Shown here in pieces: positions 9,555 to 18,285 of a DNA stretch of 64,000 bases. The position numbers and the translations under genes are program-made. Source of the DNA: an uncultured Acidobacteriaceae bacterium (lineage in GTDB: Bacteria > Acidobacteriota > Terriglobia > Terriglobales > Acidobacteriaceae); NCBI GenBank assembly GCA_937879855.1, contig CALFMO010000028.1, forward strand, positions 147,871-211,870. The letters are read 5' to 3'. The notes under the pieces were generated by a model. It worked only from the letters and a program-made list of their open reading frames with translations. It had not been told where the DNA came from and searched no databases. The first letter of the stretch is position 1; every line of letters starts with the position of its first letter.

Positions 9555-11582
9555 ATGCTAGTTCGGTACAGCGGCCTTGTCTCAGTTGCATTCATTTCGT
9601 TCCTTACTCTAGCCAACGCACAGCAGCCTACTGAAAAGTCTGAGCCGGCTCTGGATGTCACGTCCATGGACCGGAGCATCGATCCCTGCGTGGATTTTTT
9701 CACTTATTCCTGCGGCGGCTGGATTAAGAGAAATCCGATTCCTCCCGACCAATCGTCGTGGGACACATACTCCAAAATGCAGGACGAGAACCTCTCACGC
9801 TTGCGTGGGATTCTCGAAGCTGCGGCTGCGCCCGATCCCAAGCGCAATGCAGTCGACCAGAAGATTGGCGACTACTATGCGTCCTGCAGCGACGAGAAAA
9901 CGATCGACGCCAAAGGATCCGAGCCGCTGAAGCCCTCTCTCGAGGGAATTACGAAAATCGGCTCTAAAGCCGAACTCGCTGACGTGGCCGCGGCGATGAT
10001 TGATGACAACGTTCTCTTCCGCTTCGATTCGATCCAGGACTTTCGCGACGCCAACCAAGTCATTGCCAACGCTGATCAGGGAGGGCTCGGCCTTCCTGAC
10101 CGCGACTATTACACCAAGGACGACGCGAAGTCGGTCGAACTGCGCAAACAGTATCTGGCGCACGTACAAAAAATGTTTGAGCTCCTTGGCGACAAGCCCG
10201 ATACCGCCGCGAGCCAGGCACAAACTGTCATGCGCATCGAAACCGCGCTGGCCAAAGGGTCGATGACGCGAGTCGAACGCCGCGATCCGAAAGCTTTAGA
10301 CCACAAGCTGACCAGCGTGGAGTTGGAGAAAATTTCTCCCGAATTTCACTGGCCCGTCTATTTCGCCAAGGTCGGAATGCCGTCACTGGCGTCGCTGAAC
10401 GTCACGGCGCCGAACTTCTTCAAGGCGCTCAATGAGGAACTCGAAAAGGAAAGTCTGGCTGACTGGAAAATCTACCTGCGCTGGCATTTGGTGCACGCCG
10501 ACGCGCCTTATCTGGCTGCGCCGTTTTTGAATGAGAACTTTGCGTTTTACGGAAAGACTCTGCGGGGGCAGCAGGAGCTCAAGCCCCGCTGGAAACGTTG
10601 CACCGAAGGGGTTGACGACGATCTGGGCGAAGCTCTAGGCCAAGCCTACGTTGCAAAATACTTCCCCCCGGAAGCCAAGCAGCAGGCCTTGAAGATGGTG
10701 AAGGAAATTCAGGCCGCGATGGAGCAGGACATCAGGGGTTTAACGTGGATGTCTCCCGCCACCAAGCAACAAGCTCTGGCCAAGCTGCATGGGATGGCCA
10801 ACAAGATCGGATATCCCGACAAGTGGCGTGACTACAGCAAGCTTGAGATCGTCCGAGGAGATGAACTGGGCAATGTGGAACGCGCCCGGAAATTCGAATT
10901 CGACCGGCAGTTGGCCAAAATCGGCAAACCGGTCGACCGTGGCGAATGGGGCATGACTCCGCCCACCGTGAATGCCTACTACGATCCGCAGATGAACGAC
11001 ATCAACTTTCCCGCGGGCGTGCTGCAGCCTCCAGCATTCGATCCCAAATCCGACGCTGCGCCCAACTACGGGGACACCGGCGGCACCATCGGACACGAGC
11101 TTACGCACGGCTTCGACGATGAGGGCCGCCAGTTCGATGCCCACGGGAATCTGCGAGACTGGTGGACTGCGGACGACGGAAAGGAATTTGTGAAGCGCGC
11201 CAGTTGCATTTCCGATCAGTACTCGAACTATACGATCATCGACGACATTAAGATCAACGGCAAGTTGACGCTGGGCGAAGATGTCGCCGACCTGGGCGGA
11301 CTGATTCTGGCGTACATGGCGTGGAAGGATGATACGAAAGGCCAGACCTTGGACCCGATCGACGGGCTGACGCCTGACCAGCGGTTCTTCGTCGGCTACG
11401 GGCAGAGTTGGTGCGGCCAGACCCGCGATGAGACTAAGCGGCTACGCGCTACGGTCGACCCACATTCTCCGGAAAAATATCGTACCAACGGCGTGGTTTC
11501 CAACATGCCGCAATTTCAGGAGGCGTTCCACTGCAAAGCAGGCTCGCCGATGGTGAATCAGAATCGTTGCAGTGTGTGGTAG
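9555..11582 (+). CDS. Secreted M13 family zinc metallopeptidase (neprilysin/PepO-like)
   Basis: A 675-residue M13 endopeptidase that probably cleaves peptides outside the cytoplasm, since a Sec signal peptide (residues about 1-22, ending AQQ) is visible. The zinc site is HELTH near residue 513 with the third ligand in GEDVADLGG near 573. The substrate-positioning motif NAYYDPQMNDINFPAG and the family's C-terminal CxVW are present. The ATG at 9555 was chosen because AAAGGAAGG lies 6-7 bp upstream. It is a single-gene unit; no peptide transporter is adjacent. Confidence 0.95.
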   Translation: MLVRYSGLVSVAFISFLTLANAQQPTEKSEPALDVTSMDRSIDPCVDFFTYSCGGWIKRNPIPPDQSSWDTYSKMQDENLSRLRGILEAAAAPDPKRNAVDQKIGDYYASCSDEKTIDAKGSEPLKPSLEGITKIGSKAELADVAAAMIDDNVLFRFDSIQDFRDANQVIANADQGGLGLPDRDYYTKDDAKSVELRKQYLAHVQKMFELLGDKPDTAASQAQTVMRIETALAKGSMTRVERRDPKALDHKLTSVELEKISPEFHWPVYFAKVGMPSLASLNVTAPNFFKALNEELEKESLADWKIYLRWHLVHADAPYLAAPFLNENFAFYGKTLRGQQELKPRWKRCTEGVDDDLGEALGQAYVAKYFPPEAKQQALKMVKEIQAAMEQDIRGLTWMSPATKQQALAKLHGMANKIGYPDKWRDYSKLEIVRGDELGNVERARKFEFDRQLAKIGKPVDRGEWGMTPPTVNAYYDPQMNDINFPAGVLQPPAFDPKSDAAPNYGDTGGTIGHELTHGFDDEGRQFDAHGNLRDWWTADDGKEFVKRASCISDQYSNYTIIDDIKINGKLTLGEDVADLGGLILAYMAWKDDTKGQTLDPIDGLTPDQRFFVGYGQSWCGQTRDETKRLRATVDPHSPEKYRTNGVVSNMPQFQEAFHCKAGSPMVNQNRCSVW

Positions 11583-11598
11583 GGCCCGTCACGCGGGT

Positions 11599-12378
11599 CT
11601 AGGCGCTGAGCTTCGGCGTGTTGCTGAACAAAACCATCCGCATGGAGATGCTTCCGAAGTCGAAGCCTTCATATGGATAGGACACAGCATCGCGCTCATC
11701 AGTGCTTCCCATACAGTAGAGAAGCGGCAAGTAGTGTTCGACCGTCGGATGGGCCGTCGCCAGCAGAGCCTCGCCCCACTTCTGCGGTTCGGCCAAAGCC
11801 TTCGCATCATGCGCCTCAACAGCCGTCTTGACCTTGCCGTCGAACTCCACCGCCCAGTCGTATGCGCCCGAGGGGTTGTCCCAATCGATCTGGCGCAGAT
11901 TGTGCACGATGTTGCCGCTGCCGAGAATTAAAACTCCGCGCTCCCGGAGTGAGTGAATCTCGCGTCCAAGGTCAAGATGCTCCTTGAAACTGCGCCGGTC
12001 GTCGAGACTCAGTTGAAACGCGGGCACATCTGCCTTGGGATACATGTGGCGCAGCACGCTCCACGAGCCATGATCCAGCCCCCACTGGTCGTCGAGCGCA
12101 ATCTGCGGATTGCTGGCTACCTTCTCCGCTTCTTTCGGAGCGCCCGGCGCGGGGTACTGCACCTCATAAAGAGGGCGCGGGAAGCCTGAGAAATCATGAA
12201 TCGTCCGCGGATGCGCCGACGCCAGCACGTGCGACCCCGAGGTCACCCAATGCGCCGAGACTACGCAGACCGCTTCCGGCTTCGGCAGTCGCGCGCTCAA
12301 ACCCTCAAGCGCCTCGGTGAAAGCATTGTGTTCAATGGCGTTCATCGGCGATCCATGACCGACGAACAAAACTGGCAT
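11599..12378 (-). CDS. ygiD: 4,5-DOPA-dioxygenase-like extradiol ring-cleavage family protein
   Basis: Resembles the LigB-type extradiol dioxygenase family that includes E. coli YgiD. Conserved blocks are GHGSPMNAIEHN, SAHWVTSGSHVL, DHGSWSVLRHMYP and GSGNIVHNLRQIDW, which provide the metal-binding histidines. The natural substrate is uncertain, since these proteins act on catecholic compounds but are rarely assayed. The start was placed at ATG 12378, giving 259 residues; an in-frame ATG at 12414 would add 12 residues. It is convergent with the M13 peptidase gene. Confidence 0.85.
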   Translation of the reverse strand: MPVLFVGHGSPMNAIEHNAFTEALEGLSARLPKPEAVCVVSAHWVTSGSHVLASAHPRTIHDFSGFPRPLYEVQYPAPGAPKEAEKVASNPQIALDDQWGLDHGSWSVLRHMYPKADVPAFQLSLDDRRSFKEHLDLGREIHSLRERGVLILGSGNIVHNLRQIDWDNPSGAYDWAVEFDGKVKTAVEAHDAKALAEPQKWGEALLATAHPTVEHYLPLLYCMGSTDERDAVSYPYEGFDFGSISMRMVLFSNTPKLSA

Positions 12379-12487
12379 CTTCTGCAACTGATCCTCTTTC
12401 CGGCGGAGACACAATCATTCCGCCCACTTCATCCTGTTAACTATTTGATTATCAGAAGGGCTAGAAAGATTCGCAGGAAGCGGGGCG

Positions 12488-13591
12488 CTACTCCAAATCC
12501 GCCTTGTCGGGGTTGTAATAGAAGCGGAAGCGCAGCGCGAGATAAGGCCCGGTAAATTCGCTGGGCAGCGGCGGGAAGGGATTCGAAGCAGTGATGCTGC
12601 CCCACGCCGGACGGTCGAGGGCGACGTCGCCCGAGGTCGCGACCAAGCGCATCTCGGCAACCTTTCCGTCTCTGGTAATGGCAAACTCAATCGCGAGCTT
12701 GCCTTTTTTCATTTCGGCAGATTCTGGAATCAGGTGATACCAGTTCTCTTTGACGTCCTGCAGAATGCGCTGCAGATATGGGCCGAAATCTACGCCTTTG
12801 GTATCGCTAAGAATGTCGAGTTGGCCTAACTGGCGGCCGTGCGCCCCAGTCCCCAGGCCGAAGTCGCCTTCCTGACCACCGCCGCTGGCGCGATTGGCGG
12901 CGGCCCCTTGCGCTGCCTGCTGAATCGCCTGACCCGCAGTCATGGGGCCGGCGAATTTGCTGAAAGAGTTATTAGGCCGAGCAGGCATTTGCAACTGCGC
13001 TTGCTGGTTGGTCTGGAACTGCGGACGAGCCGTCTGTTGCTGTTGCCCCTGCTGGGGCTGCTGCGAAGGCGCCTGCGAGATGGCTGGCGGCGCTGCAGGC
13101 TGCGGCGCGCGCGGACCCGTCATTCCAGGAGCGCCCGGAGGCGGCGTCGCCAGAATCTTACGCAATTCTTTAGGATCAAGCTCAGGGTGGCGCGAGGTCG
13201 CAATGCGATCTTTATCGGACGCGATGTTGGTATTCGGGCGGCGCGTGGGCTTCTGCAAGTCCGGCGGCAGGGCCAGGAACGTAAGGTTCTTGTCCTGTGT
13301 CGAATCCACCGGAACGACCACCACGTGATGCCAAACGTTCTTCTCGATCCAAGGCAGGTAAACCAGAACGATGAACACCAGCAGGTGGATGATAATCGAG
13401 ATCCACGCGGCTTCTCGCTTGCGCGACCTCTGCAGGTCATCCTGCAACTGGATGAGCAGATGCGGTACGCGCGCATCAAGATCACGGTAGGCTGTTTCCC
13501 AGTCCTGCTGGTCGTAGAGGCCGAGTTGTTCCGGTTCAGCCTTTTCGGGCGGGGCTACGGGATCCTGGAATGGAATTTGCGTGATCGGCAT
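12488..13591 (-). CDS. TonB-like energy transducer
   Basis: A 367-residue protein with the TonB arrangement. A cytoplasmic N-terminus is followed by one membrane helix (about residues 63-82), a Pro/Gln-rich periplasmic linker (QQPQQGQQQQ region, about 165-215), and a C-terminal TonB-type domain containing DVKENWYHLIP and AIEFAITRDGKVAEMRL. It probably couples inner-membrane energy to an outer-membrane receptor, and the window encodes one such receptor at 43.6 kb. No exbB or exbD is adjacent. The N-terminus of about 60 residues before the helix is longer than in classical TonB. Confidence 0.8.
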   Translation of the reverse strand: MPITQIPFQDPVAPPEKAEPEQLGLYDQQDWETAYRDLDARVPHLLIQLQDDLQRSRKREAAWISIIIHLLVFIVLVYLPWIEKNVWHHVVVVPVDSTQDKNLTFLALPPDLQKPTRRPNTNIASDKDRIATSRHPELDPKELRKILATPPPGAPGMTGPRAPQPAAPPAISQAPSQQPQQGQQQQTARPQFQTNQQAQLQMPARPNNSFSKFAGPMTAGQAIQQAAQGAAANRASGGGQEGDFGLGTGAHGRQLGQLDILSDTKGVDFGPYLQRILQDVKENWYHLIPESAEMKKGKLAIEFAITRDGKVAEMRLVATSGDVALDRPAWGSITASNPFPPLPSEFTGPYLALRFRFYYNPDKADLE

Positions 13592-13908
13592 GCGCTCGGC
13601 TTAACTGCAAAGCTTACCTGTATCCGCCTGTCGTTAGACACCGAATACACTCGCGGCGTTGCATCCCGGCCTTCAGGGAAGTCGTGCAATGTGCGCGCGT
13701 GCTCTACAACCAAGTTCCTTCTATTTTCGCATCTTTCGTTGGATTCTGCTAAGCGACGAATGGGTCACGACTTCGGTGTGTAAACATATGTAAATAGTGG
13801 TTTGGCGAGTTTCCGCATGGGGGCTGCGCCCCGTTGGCACTAACTAAAGGAACAGGTCTTAGTGTACATGGACCCAGTCCAGGTTTTCTGGCGCTCGCGG
13901 TCGCAATA

Positions 13909-14922
13909 CTAGTTTTCGCTGCCGCTGCCGTGTTTCTGTTTGCAGAGCTTGCATTCGGTCGGCGCCTCTGAGTTGTCTACGCGATGCTTCACAGGTTTTG
14001 TGGTCCGAAGGAAGGCAAAGATCGCCTTGAGGTCGTCATCGGTTAGATTCTTGTAAACCATCACGGGCATGATCGGGCTTAGCTTGCGGGCTCTGACCAG
14101 TCCGGTGCGCATCACGTTCAAGAAAAGAGCCTCGTCGTAATATGAGATTCCAGATGGATCGGGCGTGATATTCGCACTCGCGACCGTGCCCCAGGGGCCT
14201 GTGAAGGGAAAGCCTCCGGCGAAGTCCATACTGGAGACGTTTTGTCCCCGCACTTGAGCGGTATGGCAGTCGATACAACCGGCCTGGTCGACAAGATAGG
14301 TTCCGTATTTGAACTGGTCGAGGGAGGCAACGTCGGCGACCGGCGCGGCAATCGGCTCGGGAGCGCTGCGGATCAGGTACTTTACGGGGAAAATGATTTC
14401 GGTGGCCGGAAGCTGGTTGTGGACAGCAGGCAGGGACCGAAGGTAGACCACAACGGACGCCACGTCCTCATCCGACATATTGCGGTAGTGTTGGTACGGC
14501 ATAATGGGAAAAAGCGCGCGGCCATTGTGGCCGACGCCTTCGCGTATAGCGCGGGCCAGTTGATCATCAGTCCAACCGCCCGCTCCGGTTTCCTGATCAG
14601 GGGTAAGGTTAGGCGCCACGATGCGCCCGGGCAGACCAGCGTAGGGCAGAACCTCTCCGGAAGCTTCTTTGCCAGCCATTATCGGCGTGCCCGGGGCGGT
14701 CCAGTCATGCGGGCTGTGGCAATAGACGCAGCCGCTCAAACCCGTCACGATGTAGTGGCCTCGCTCGAGGCGTCGCTGCGTACGCTCGAATGTGCGGTTC
14801 GTGAGAGCACGCGCCTTCGGGCCGAGAAACGGACTCCACCCGATGGTCGCCGTAATGCCGATAGCCAACAAGACGGCCAACGAACCTAATGCGGTGAAAA
14901 ACCATTTCCAGAGTCGCCTCAC
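13909..14922 (-). CDS. Membrane-anchored di-heme cytochrome c
   Basis: About 337 residues with one N-terminal membrane helix and two cytochrome c domains carrying CxxCH heme sites (CVYCH and CIDCH). A distal-ligand-like methionine is plausible in IMPYQHY and IMPVMVY. It probably carries electrons in the periplasm, as in cytochrome subunits of alcohol or sugar dehydrogenases. A third CxxC near the C-terminus (CKLCKQKH) is not a heme motif. The GTG start at 14922 was chosen because AAGGAGG lies just upstream; an in-frame ATG at 14991 would place a non-signal stretch before the helix. Confidence 0.87.
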   Translation of the reverse strand: MRRLWKWFFTALGSLAVLLAIGITATIGWSPFLGPKARALTNRTFERTQRRLERGHYIVTGLSGCVYCHSPHDWTAPGTPIMAGKEASGEVLPYAGLPGRIVAPNLTPDQETGAGGWTDDQLARAIREGVGHNGRALFPIMPYQHYRNMSDEDVASVVVYLRSLPAVHNQLPATEIIFPVKYLIRSAPEPIAAPVADVASLDQFKYGTYLVDQAGCIDCHTAQVRGQNVSSMDFAGGFPFTGPWGTVASANITPDPSGISYYDEALFLNVMRTGLVRARKLSPIMPVMVYKNLTDDDLKAIFAFLRTTKPVKHRVDNSEAPTECKLCKQKHGSGSEN

Positions 14923-15129
14923 TTGAACATTTCCTCCTTCGATAGCTGCCAACAATACCATGCCTTCAAAATCGGGCGTTGCGGTCTTCAATGATCCGAA
15001 TGAGTTATACAGAATGTTTACGTCGCCGGGGGGGAATAACCGGGAGTCATCATGACCACCGCAACGACGAACATGAGGTGTGTCCGCGTAACTTCTTCAC
15101 TTAAGTTAGCGCTTATGGTGGCTGCGCCC

Positions 15130-15156
15130 GTCGGACAGCCGGCGGCTGTCCCCACA
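15130..15156. repeat. R1 repeat, intergenic copy
   Basis: Carries GGACAGCCGGCGGCTGTCCCCACA, the R1 core in reverse orientation, just after the stop codon of the oxidoreductase gene on the minus strand. Confidence 0.7.
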
Positions 15157-15176
15157 TAGGTCGTCTGCCGCTTGTT

Positions 15177-16205
15177 TTAGTGCTTGGCTCGAGCAATGCC
15201 GGCGAGGTCGATCTTCTTTTCGTGGTCGCGAATCGCCGCCACAATCTCAAGCGCCAGCGCCATCGCCCGGCGGCCATCTTCGAGCGGAACGACTGGCGCC
15301 GAGCGCTCACGGACCGAACGAAGAAACGACTTGAGCTCGGCGTGCAGCGGTTCCTCGGAAGCGATCGATGGCTTGGTGACGCCAATCTGAGGATTCACGG
15401 TTGGCGTGCCGGGCTCCGGTCCATCCTGCCCGACAGTGAAGACCAATACTTCCTGCCGCCCGTAATCGAGCGAAATGTATTGCCGCGGCTGGAAAAAACG
15501 CAGCTTGCGCACACGTTCGGTGGAGACCCGGCTGGCCGTGAAGTTCGCGATGCAGCCCGATTCCAGCTCCAACCGCACATTCGCAATATCCACCTTCCCA
15601 GACAAAATTGGCAGCCCAACCGCGCGCACTTCTTTAACAGGCGACTTGGCGAATGCCAGCACAATGTCGAGATCGTGGATCATCAGATCAAGCACGACAT
15701 CAACATCCAGCGATCGTGGAGTAAACACGCTGAGCCGGTGCACTTCGAAGAACATGGGCTTCGTCAGCAAGGGAACAGTGGCGCGCACGGCGGGATTGAA
15801 GCGCTCGAGATGCCCGACCTGTGCGATGCGTTTGTGCTTGGCAGCGAGCTCCACCAGTTCCTCAGCCTCAGCCAGAGTCGCTGATAGCGGCTTTTCAATG
15901 AGCACATCGATTCCGGCCTGCATCAATTCACGCGCAACCGGCAGATGATGAACAGTGGGAGAGGCTACCGACGCGGCTTGCAGCTCGCGCTGCGTGGTTA
16001 GAGTAAGCATCTGCTGCACCGATCCAAAGGCTTCGCAGCCGAACTCGCGGGCTACGGCGTCGGCGCGGGCCGCATTCGGGTCCACCACTCCCAGCAACCG
16101 CACTGGCTCCCCTTGCTGTTCGAGTTCCTTGTACACTCGGGCATGATTTCGCCCAAAGACGCCCACGCCGACCACAGCGACGGAAATCGGATTTTGCGAT
16201 GGCAG
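15177..16205 (-). CDS. Gfo/Idh/MocA oxidoreductase, possibly nucleotide-sugar 3-dehydrogenase
   Basis: NAD(P)-dependent oxidoreductase with the Rossmann motif VAVVGVGVFGRNH at the N-terminus, the family EKP motif (IEKPLSATLAEA) and GHLERFNPAV, which I associate with sugar-nucleotide members. The closest speculative role is a UDP-GlcNAc 3-dehydrogenase (GnnA) feeding aminated lipid A precursors, because lpxI, lpxA and fabZ lie within 6 kb; no GnnB aminotransferase is visible. No ATG, GTG or TTG lies near the Rossmann fold. The limit given uses CTG at 16205, and upstream in-frame codons overlap the divergent gene, so the start is uncertain. Confidence 0.8.
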   Translation of the reverse strand: MPSQNPISVAVVGVGVFGRNHARVYKELEQQGEPVRLLGVVDPNAARADAVAREFGCEAFGSVQQMLTLTTQRELQAASVASPTVHHLPVARELMQAGIDVLIEKPLSATLAEAEELVELAAKHKRIAQVGHLERFNPAVRATVPLLTKPMFFEVHRLSVFTPRSLDVDVVLDLMIHDLDIVLAFAKSPVKEVRAVGLPILSGKVDIANVRLELESGCIANFTASRVSTERVRKLRFFQPRQYISLDYGRQEVLVFTVGQDGPEPGTPTVNPQIGVTKPSIASEEPLHAELKSFLRSVRERSAPVVPLEDGRRAMALALEIVAAIRDHEKKIDLAGIARAKH

Positions 16206-16337
16206 AAGAGATTCTCGAGGGCCGGTTGCCGGAGAGAAATTGTAAACGTAAACCAGGGAAAGAGCATCTGGATTAGCTCGCTGCTTCGGACGTTCCCGCG
16301 ATTGAAAAATTAATTGCAGAAAGGATTGAATCGCCCC

Positions 16338-16667
16338 ATGAGGACGATCGCGCTGCTGACAATCTCCAACATCTTCATGACATTCGCATGGTACGGACAC
16401 CTGAAGTATCGCGAGGTGCCGCTTTACAAAGTCATTGTGGTGAGCTGGCTGATTGCTTTCTTTGAATATTGCTTTCAGGTGCCGGCGAACCGCATCGGCT
16501 CCTACGAATTCACTGCAGCGCAACTGAAGACCATCCAGGAAGTGATCACTCTTACGGTCTTCGCCGCGTTTTCGGTGCTGTACCTGAAACAGCCCCTGCG
16601 CTGGAATTATGTTGCAGGCTTCGCCCTGATCGTCCTGGCAGTGGCCGTGATTTTCAGAAAGTGGTGA
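16338..16667 (+). CDS. DMT-family small membrane protein (DUF486)
   Basis: A 109-residue protein with four predicted membrane helices, matching the DUF486 group of the drug/metabolite transporter superfamily as I know it. Recognisable pieces are FMTFAWYGHLK, WLIAFFEYCFQVPANRIG and LKQPLRWNYVAGF. Transport substrate is unknown. The start at ATG 16338 follows an AAAGGA sequence; an ATG at 16314 would add eight residues. It reads convergently into the dinB gene, and the gap is filled by an inverted R7-type repeat. Confidence 0.8.
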   Translation: MRTIALLTISNIFMTFAWYGHLKYREVPLYKVIVVSWLIAFFEYCFQVPANRIGSYEFTAAQLKTIQEVITLTVFAAFSVLYLKQPLRWNYVAGFALIVLAVAVIFRKW

Positions 16668-16671
16668 AAAA

Positions 16672-16745
16672 AGGGTCTTGGGTCTTGGGCTTTAGGTGTT
16701 AGGTCGGGGACTCTGCTCTGAGATCGAACTCCTAATACCTAAGAC
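16672..16745. repeat. R7 text-like repeat forming an inverted pair
   Basis: GGGCTTTAGGTGTTAGGT on the left pairs imperfectly with CTAATACCTAAGACCTAAAGCC on the right. It sits exactly between two convergent genes, so it could act as a bidirectional terminator; that role is inference. Confidence 0.5.
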
Positions 16746-17230
16746 CTAAAGCCGGCTTTTTTCAGAATCGCAATCTGCCCCGCATGATAAAGCTCGTGCT
16801 GCGCGATCCCGTGCAGCATGTGATAGAAGGCGTAACGCTTCCCGGGAACACGGTCTCTGAGGCGCGATTCGGGCAACGCAGCGACGGTTCTAACGAGCCG
16901 ATCGTGCGTGCGTTTCGCCGCCGAGACGGCCTGGCGCCACGCATCTTCCGTCGTTGTCAACACAGGCGGAAAATTTGCTTCACCGGTGGGTTGGCATATT
17001 TCTCCACTTAGACGAGTGAGCGCGGCGCCATCCCAAACCGCAACGTGCAGCACAAGCTCCCAAACGCTGTGAACCTCAGGCAGCGGTTTGGCTGCGGCCG
17101 TGGCCGCATCCACATCCTGCAGCAGTTCAAGCAGCGCAGGCCCGTGCCACGCATTGCCGTGAAAGGCGCGACGAAGTTGGTCGGCGATGCGAACAGCGTC
17201 GGGCCGCACGTTCGTACGTTTCGATGTCAT
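16739..17230 (-). CDS. DinB family protein
   Basis: A 163-residue four-helix-bundle protein of the DinB/YfiT superfamily. The metal-binding histidines are visible in VWELVLHVAVWDG and near the C-terminus in GIAQHELYHAGQIAIL. Family members bind divalent metal and some act as thiol transferases; the substrate here cannot be told. Its start codon overlaps the lpxI stop by 4 bp (ATGA), so the two are probably translationally coupled. Confidence 0.9.
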   Translation of the reverse strand: MTSKRTNVRPDAVRIADQLRRAFHGNAWHGPALLELLQDVDAATAAAKPLPEVHSVWELVLHVAVWDGAALTRLSGEICQPTGEANFPPVLTTTEDAWRQAVSAAKRTHDRLVRTVAALPESRLRDRVPGKRYAFYHMLHGIAQHELYHAGQIAILKKAGFRS

Positions 17231-18084
17231 TCGTAACTTCCCTCTGCGACGATCGCAATCCCCGCAGCATTCGCCGCATCAATTACCTTCTGTCCGTCAA
17301 GCAGCAGGCATTTCCCCGCGTCCACAGCAAGACAAGTCGCTCCAGCCGCCCGCATTACTTCGATCGTCTTCACTCCGATCACGGGCACATCAAAACGCAT
17401 ATCCTGATTCGGCTTGGCGATCTTTACCACGGTTAAAGTCCGGCTGAGCGTGGACGCATCGCCGTGCAGCGATCTCATAATCTGTCCGGCGCGTTCAACG
17501 GTGGCGTCGGTGCCTTCCATAGCTTCGACGGCGACGCACGCCGATTCGGCGATCACGACCGTCTGTCCAATGTCGTGCTGCGCCAACTTGCTGGCCACAA
17601 CGCGACCATACTCGATGTTCTTGCGTTCCTGCTCGCTCGGTTCGCGCTGCGTCAGCACACCGGACTTCACCAACAGGGGCTCGAGTAGCCAGGTCGATTT
17701 TTCCAGTGTGATGCCTTCATCGGCCAGTACTTTTGCCACCGCGCCCAAAAGCGAATCTGTGTTGCGTGTCGTCAGCGAAAGCAACAGCTTGGCCAGTCGC
17801 CAATCCGGACGGATGCTGGAAAAAATCTGCTTGTGCCTGACCTGCCCGGCCATTATGGCGCGCCGCACGCCTTCCTGCTGGAAGGTCTCGATGAGCTTCG
17901 ACAATTCTCCCAGTGAAAGCCAGTGCACTGCCGCGGCACCGTGTGTTTCGATTTCCGGAAAGGCCTCTTCCTGGATTGCGGCCACCACAACTTCGTATCC
18001 CTGAGCGCGAGCCGCCTCGAGTACGAGGAACGGGAACTTGCCGTTGCCGGCGATGAGGCCAAGTTTTTCGTTCTGAACAGACAT
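17227..18084 (-). CDS. lpxI: UDP-2,3-diacylglucosamine diphosphatase LpxI
   Basis: Hydrolyses UDP-2,3-diacylglucosamine to lipid X and UMP, the LpxH step of lipid A synthesis in bacteria that lack LpxH. The 285-residue protein begins with KLGLIAGNGKFPFLVLEAAR and carries the family (DUF1009) blocks GEVSKLIETF-like, MAGQVRHKQIF, DVPVIGVKTIEVMRAAGATC and AVDAGKCLLLDGQ. It heads a two-gene unit with dinB. lpxA and fabZ lie 2 kb away on the same strand, separated by the oppositely oriented pepF gene. Confidence 0.93.
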   Translation of the reverse strand: MSVQNEKLGLIAGNGKFPFLVLEAARAQGYEVVVAAIQEEAFPEIETHGAAAVHWLSLGELSKLIETFQQEGVRRAIMAGQVRHKQIFSSIRPDWRLAKLLLSLTTRNTDSLLGAVAKVLADEGITLEKSTWLLEPLLVKSGVLTQREPSEQERKNIEYGRVVASKLAQHDIGQTVVIAESACVAVEAMEGTDATVERAGQIMRSLHGDASTLSRTLTVVKIAKPNQDMRFDVPVIGVKTIEVMRAAGATCLAVDAGKCLLLDGQKVIDAANAAGIAIVAEGSYE

Positions 18085-18285
18085 GAAATAGCTATTGACT
18101 AAGGAGATCGCCGAGTCAGTCTAGCACTTAAGATCAAAAAGAATCGCTCCCCGCGGGGTTATGGAAACGCGTCAAGGCGGCGCCAATGGATATAATTTGT
18201 CTTCACTAAACTTGACGGCCACCAAGCTCTGAATCCAGCTTCACTTTTTCCTTGGATCTCGTCTAATTGCGAAGGAGTAGCGCCA

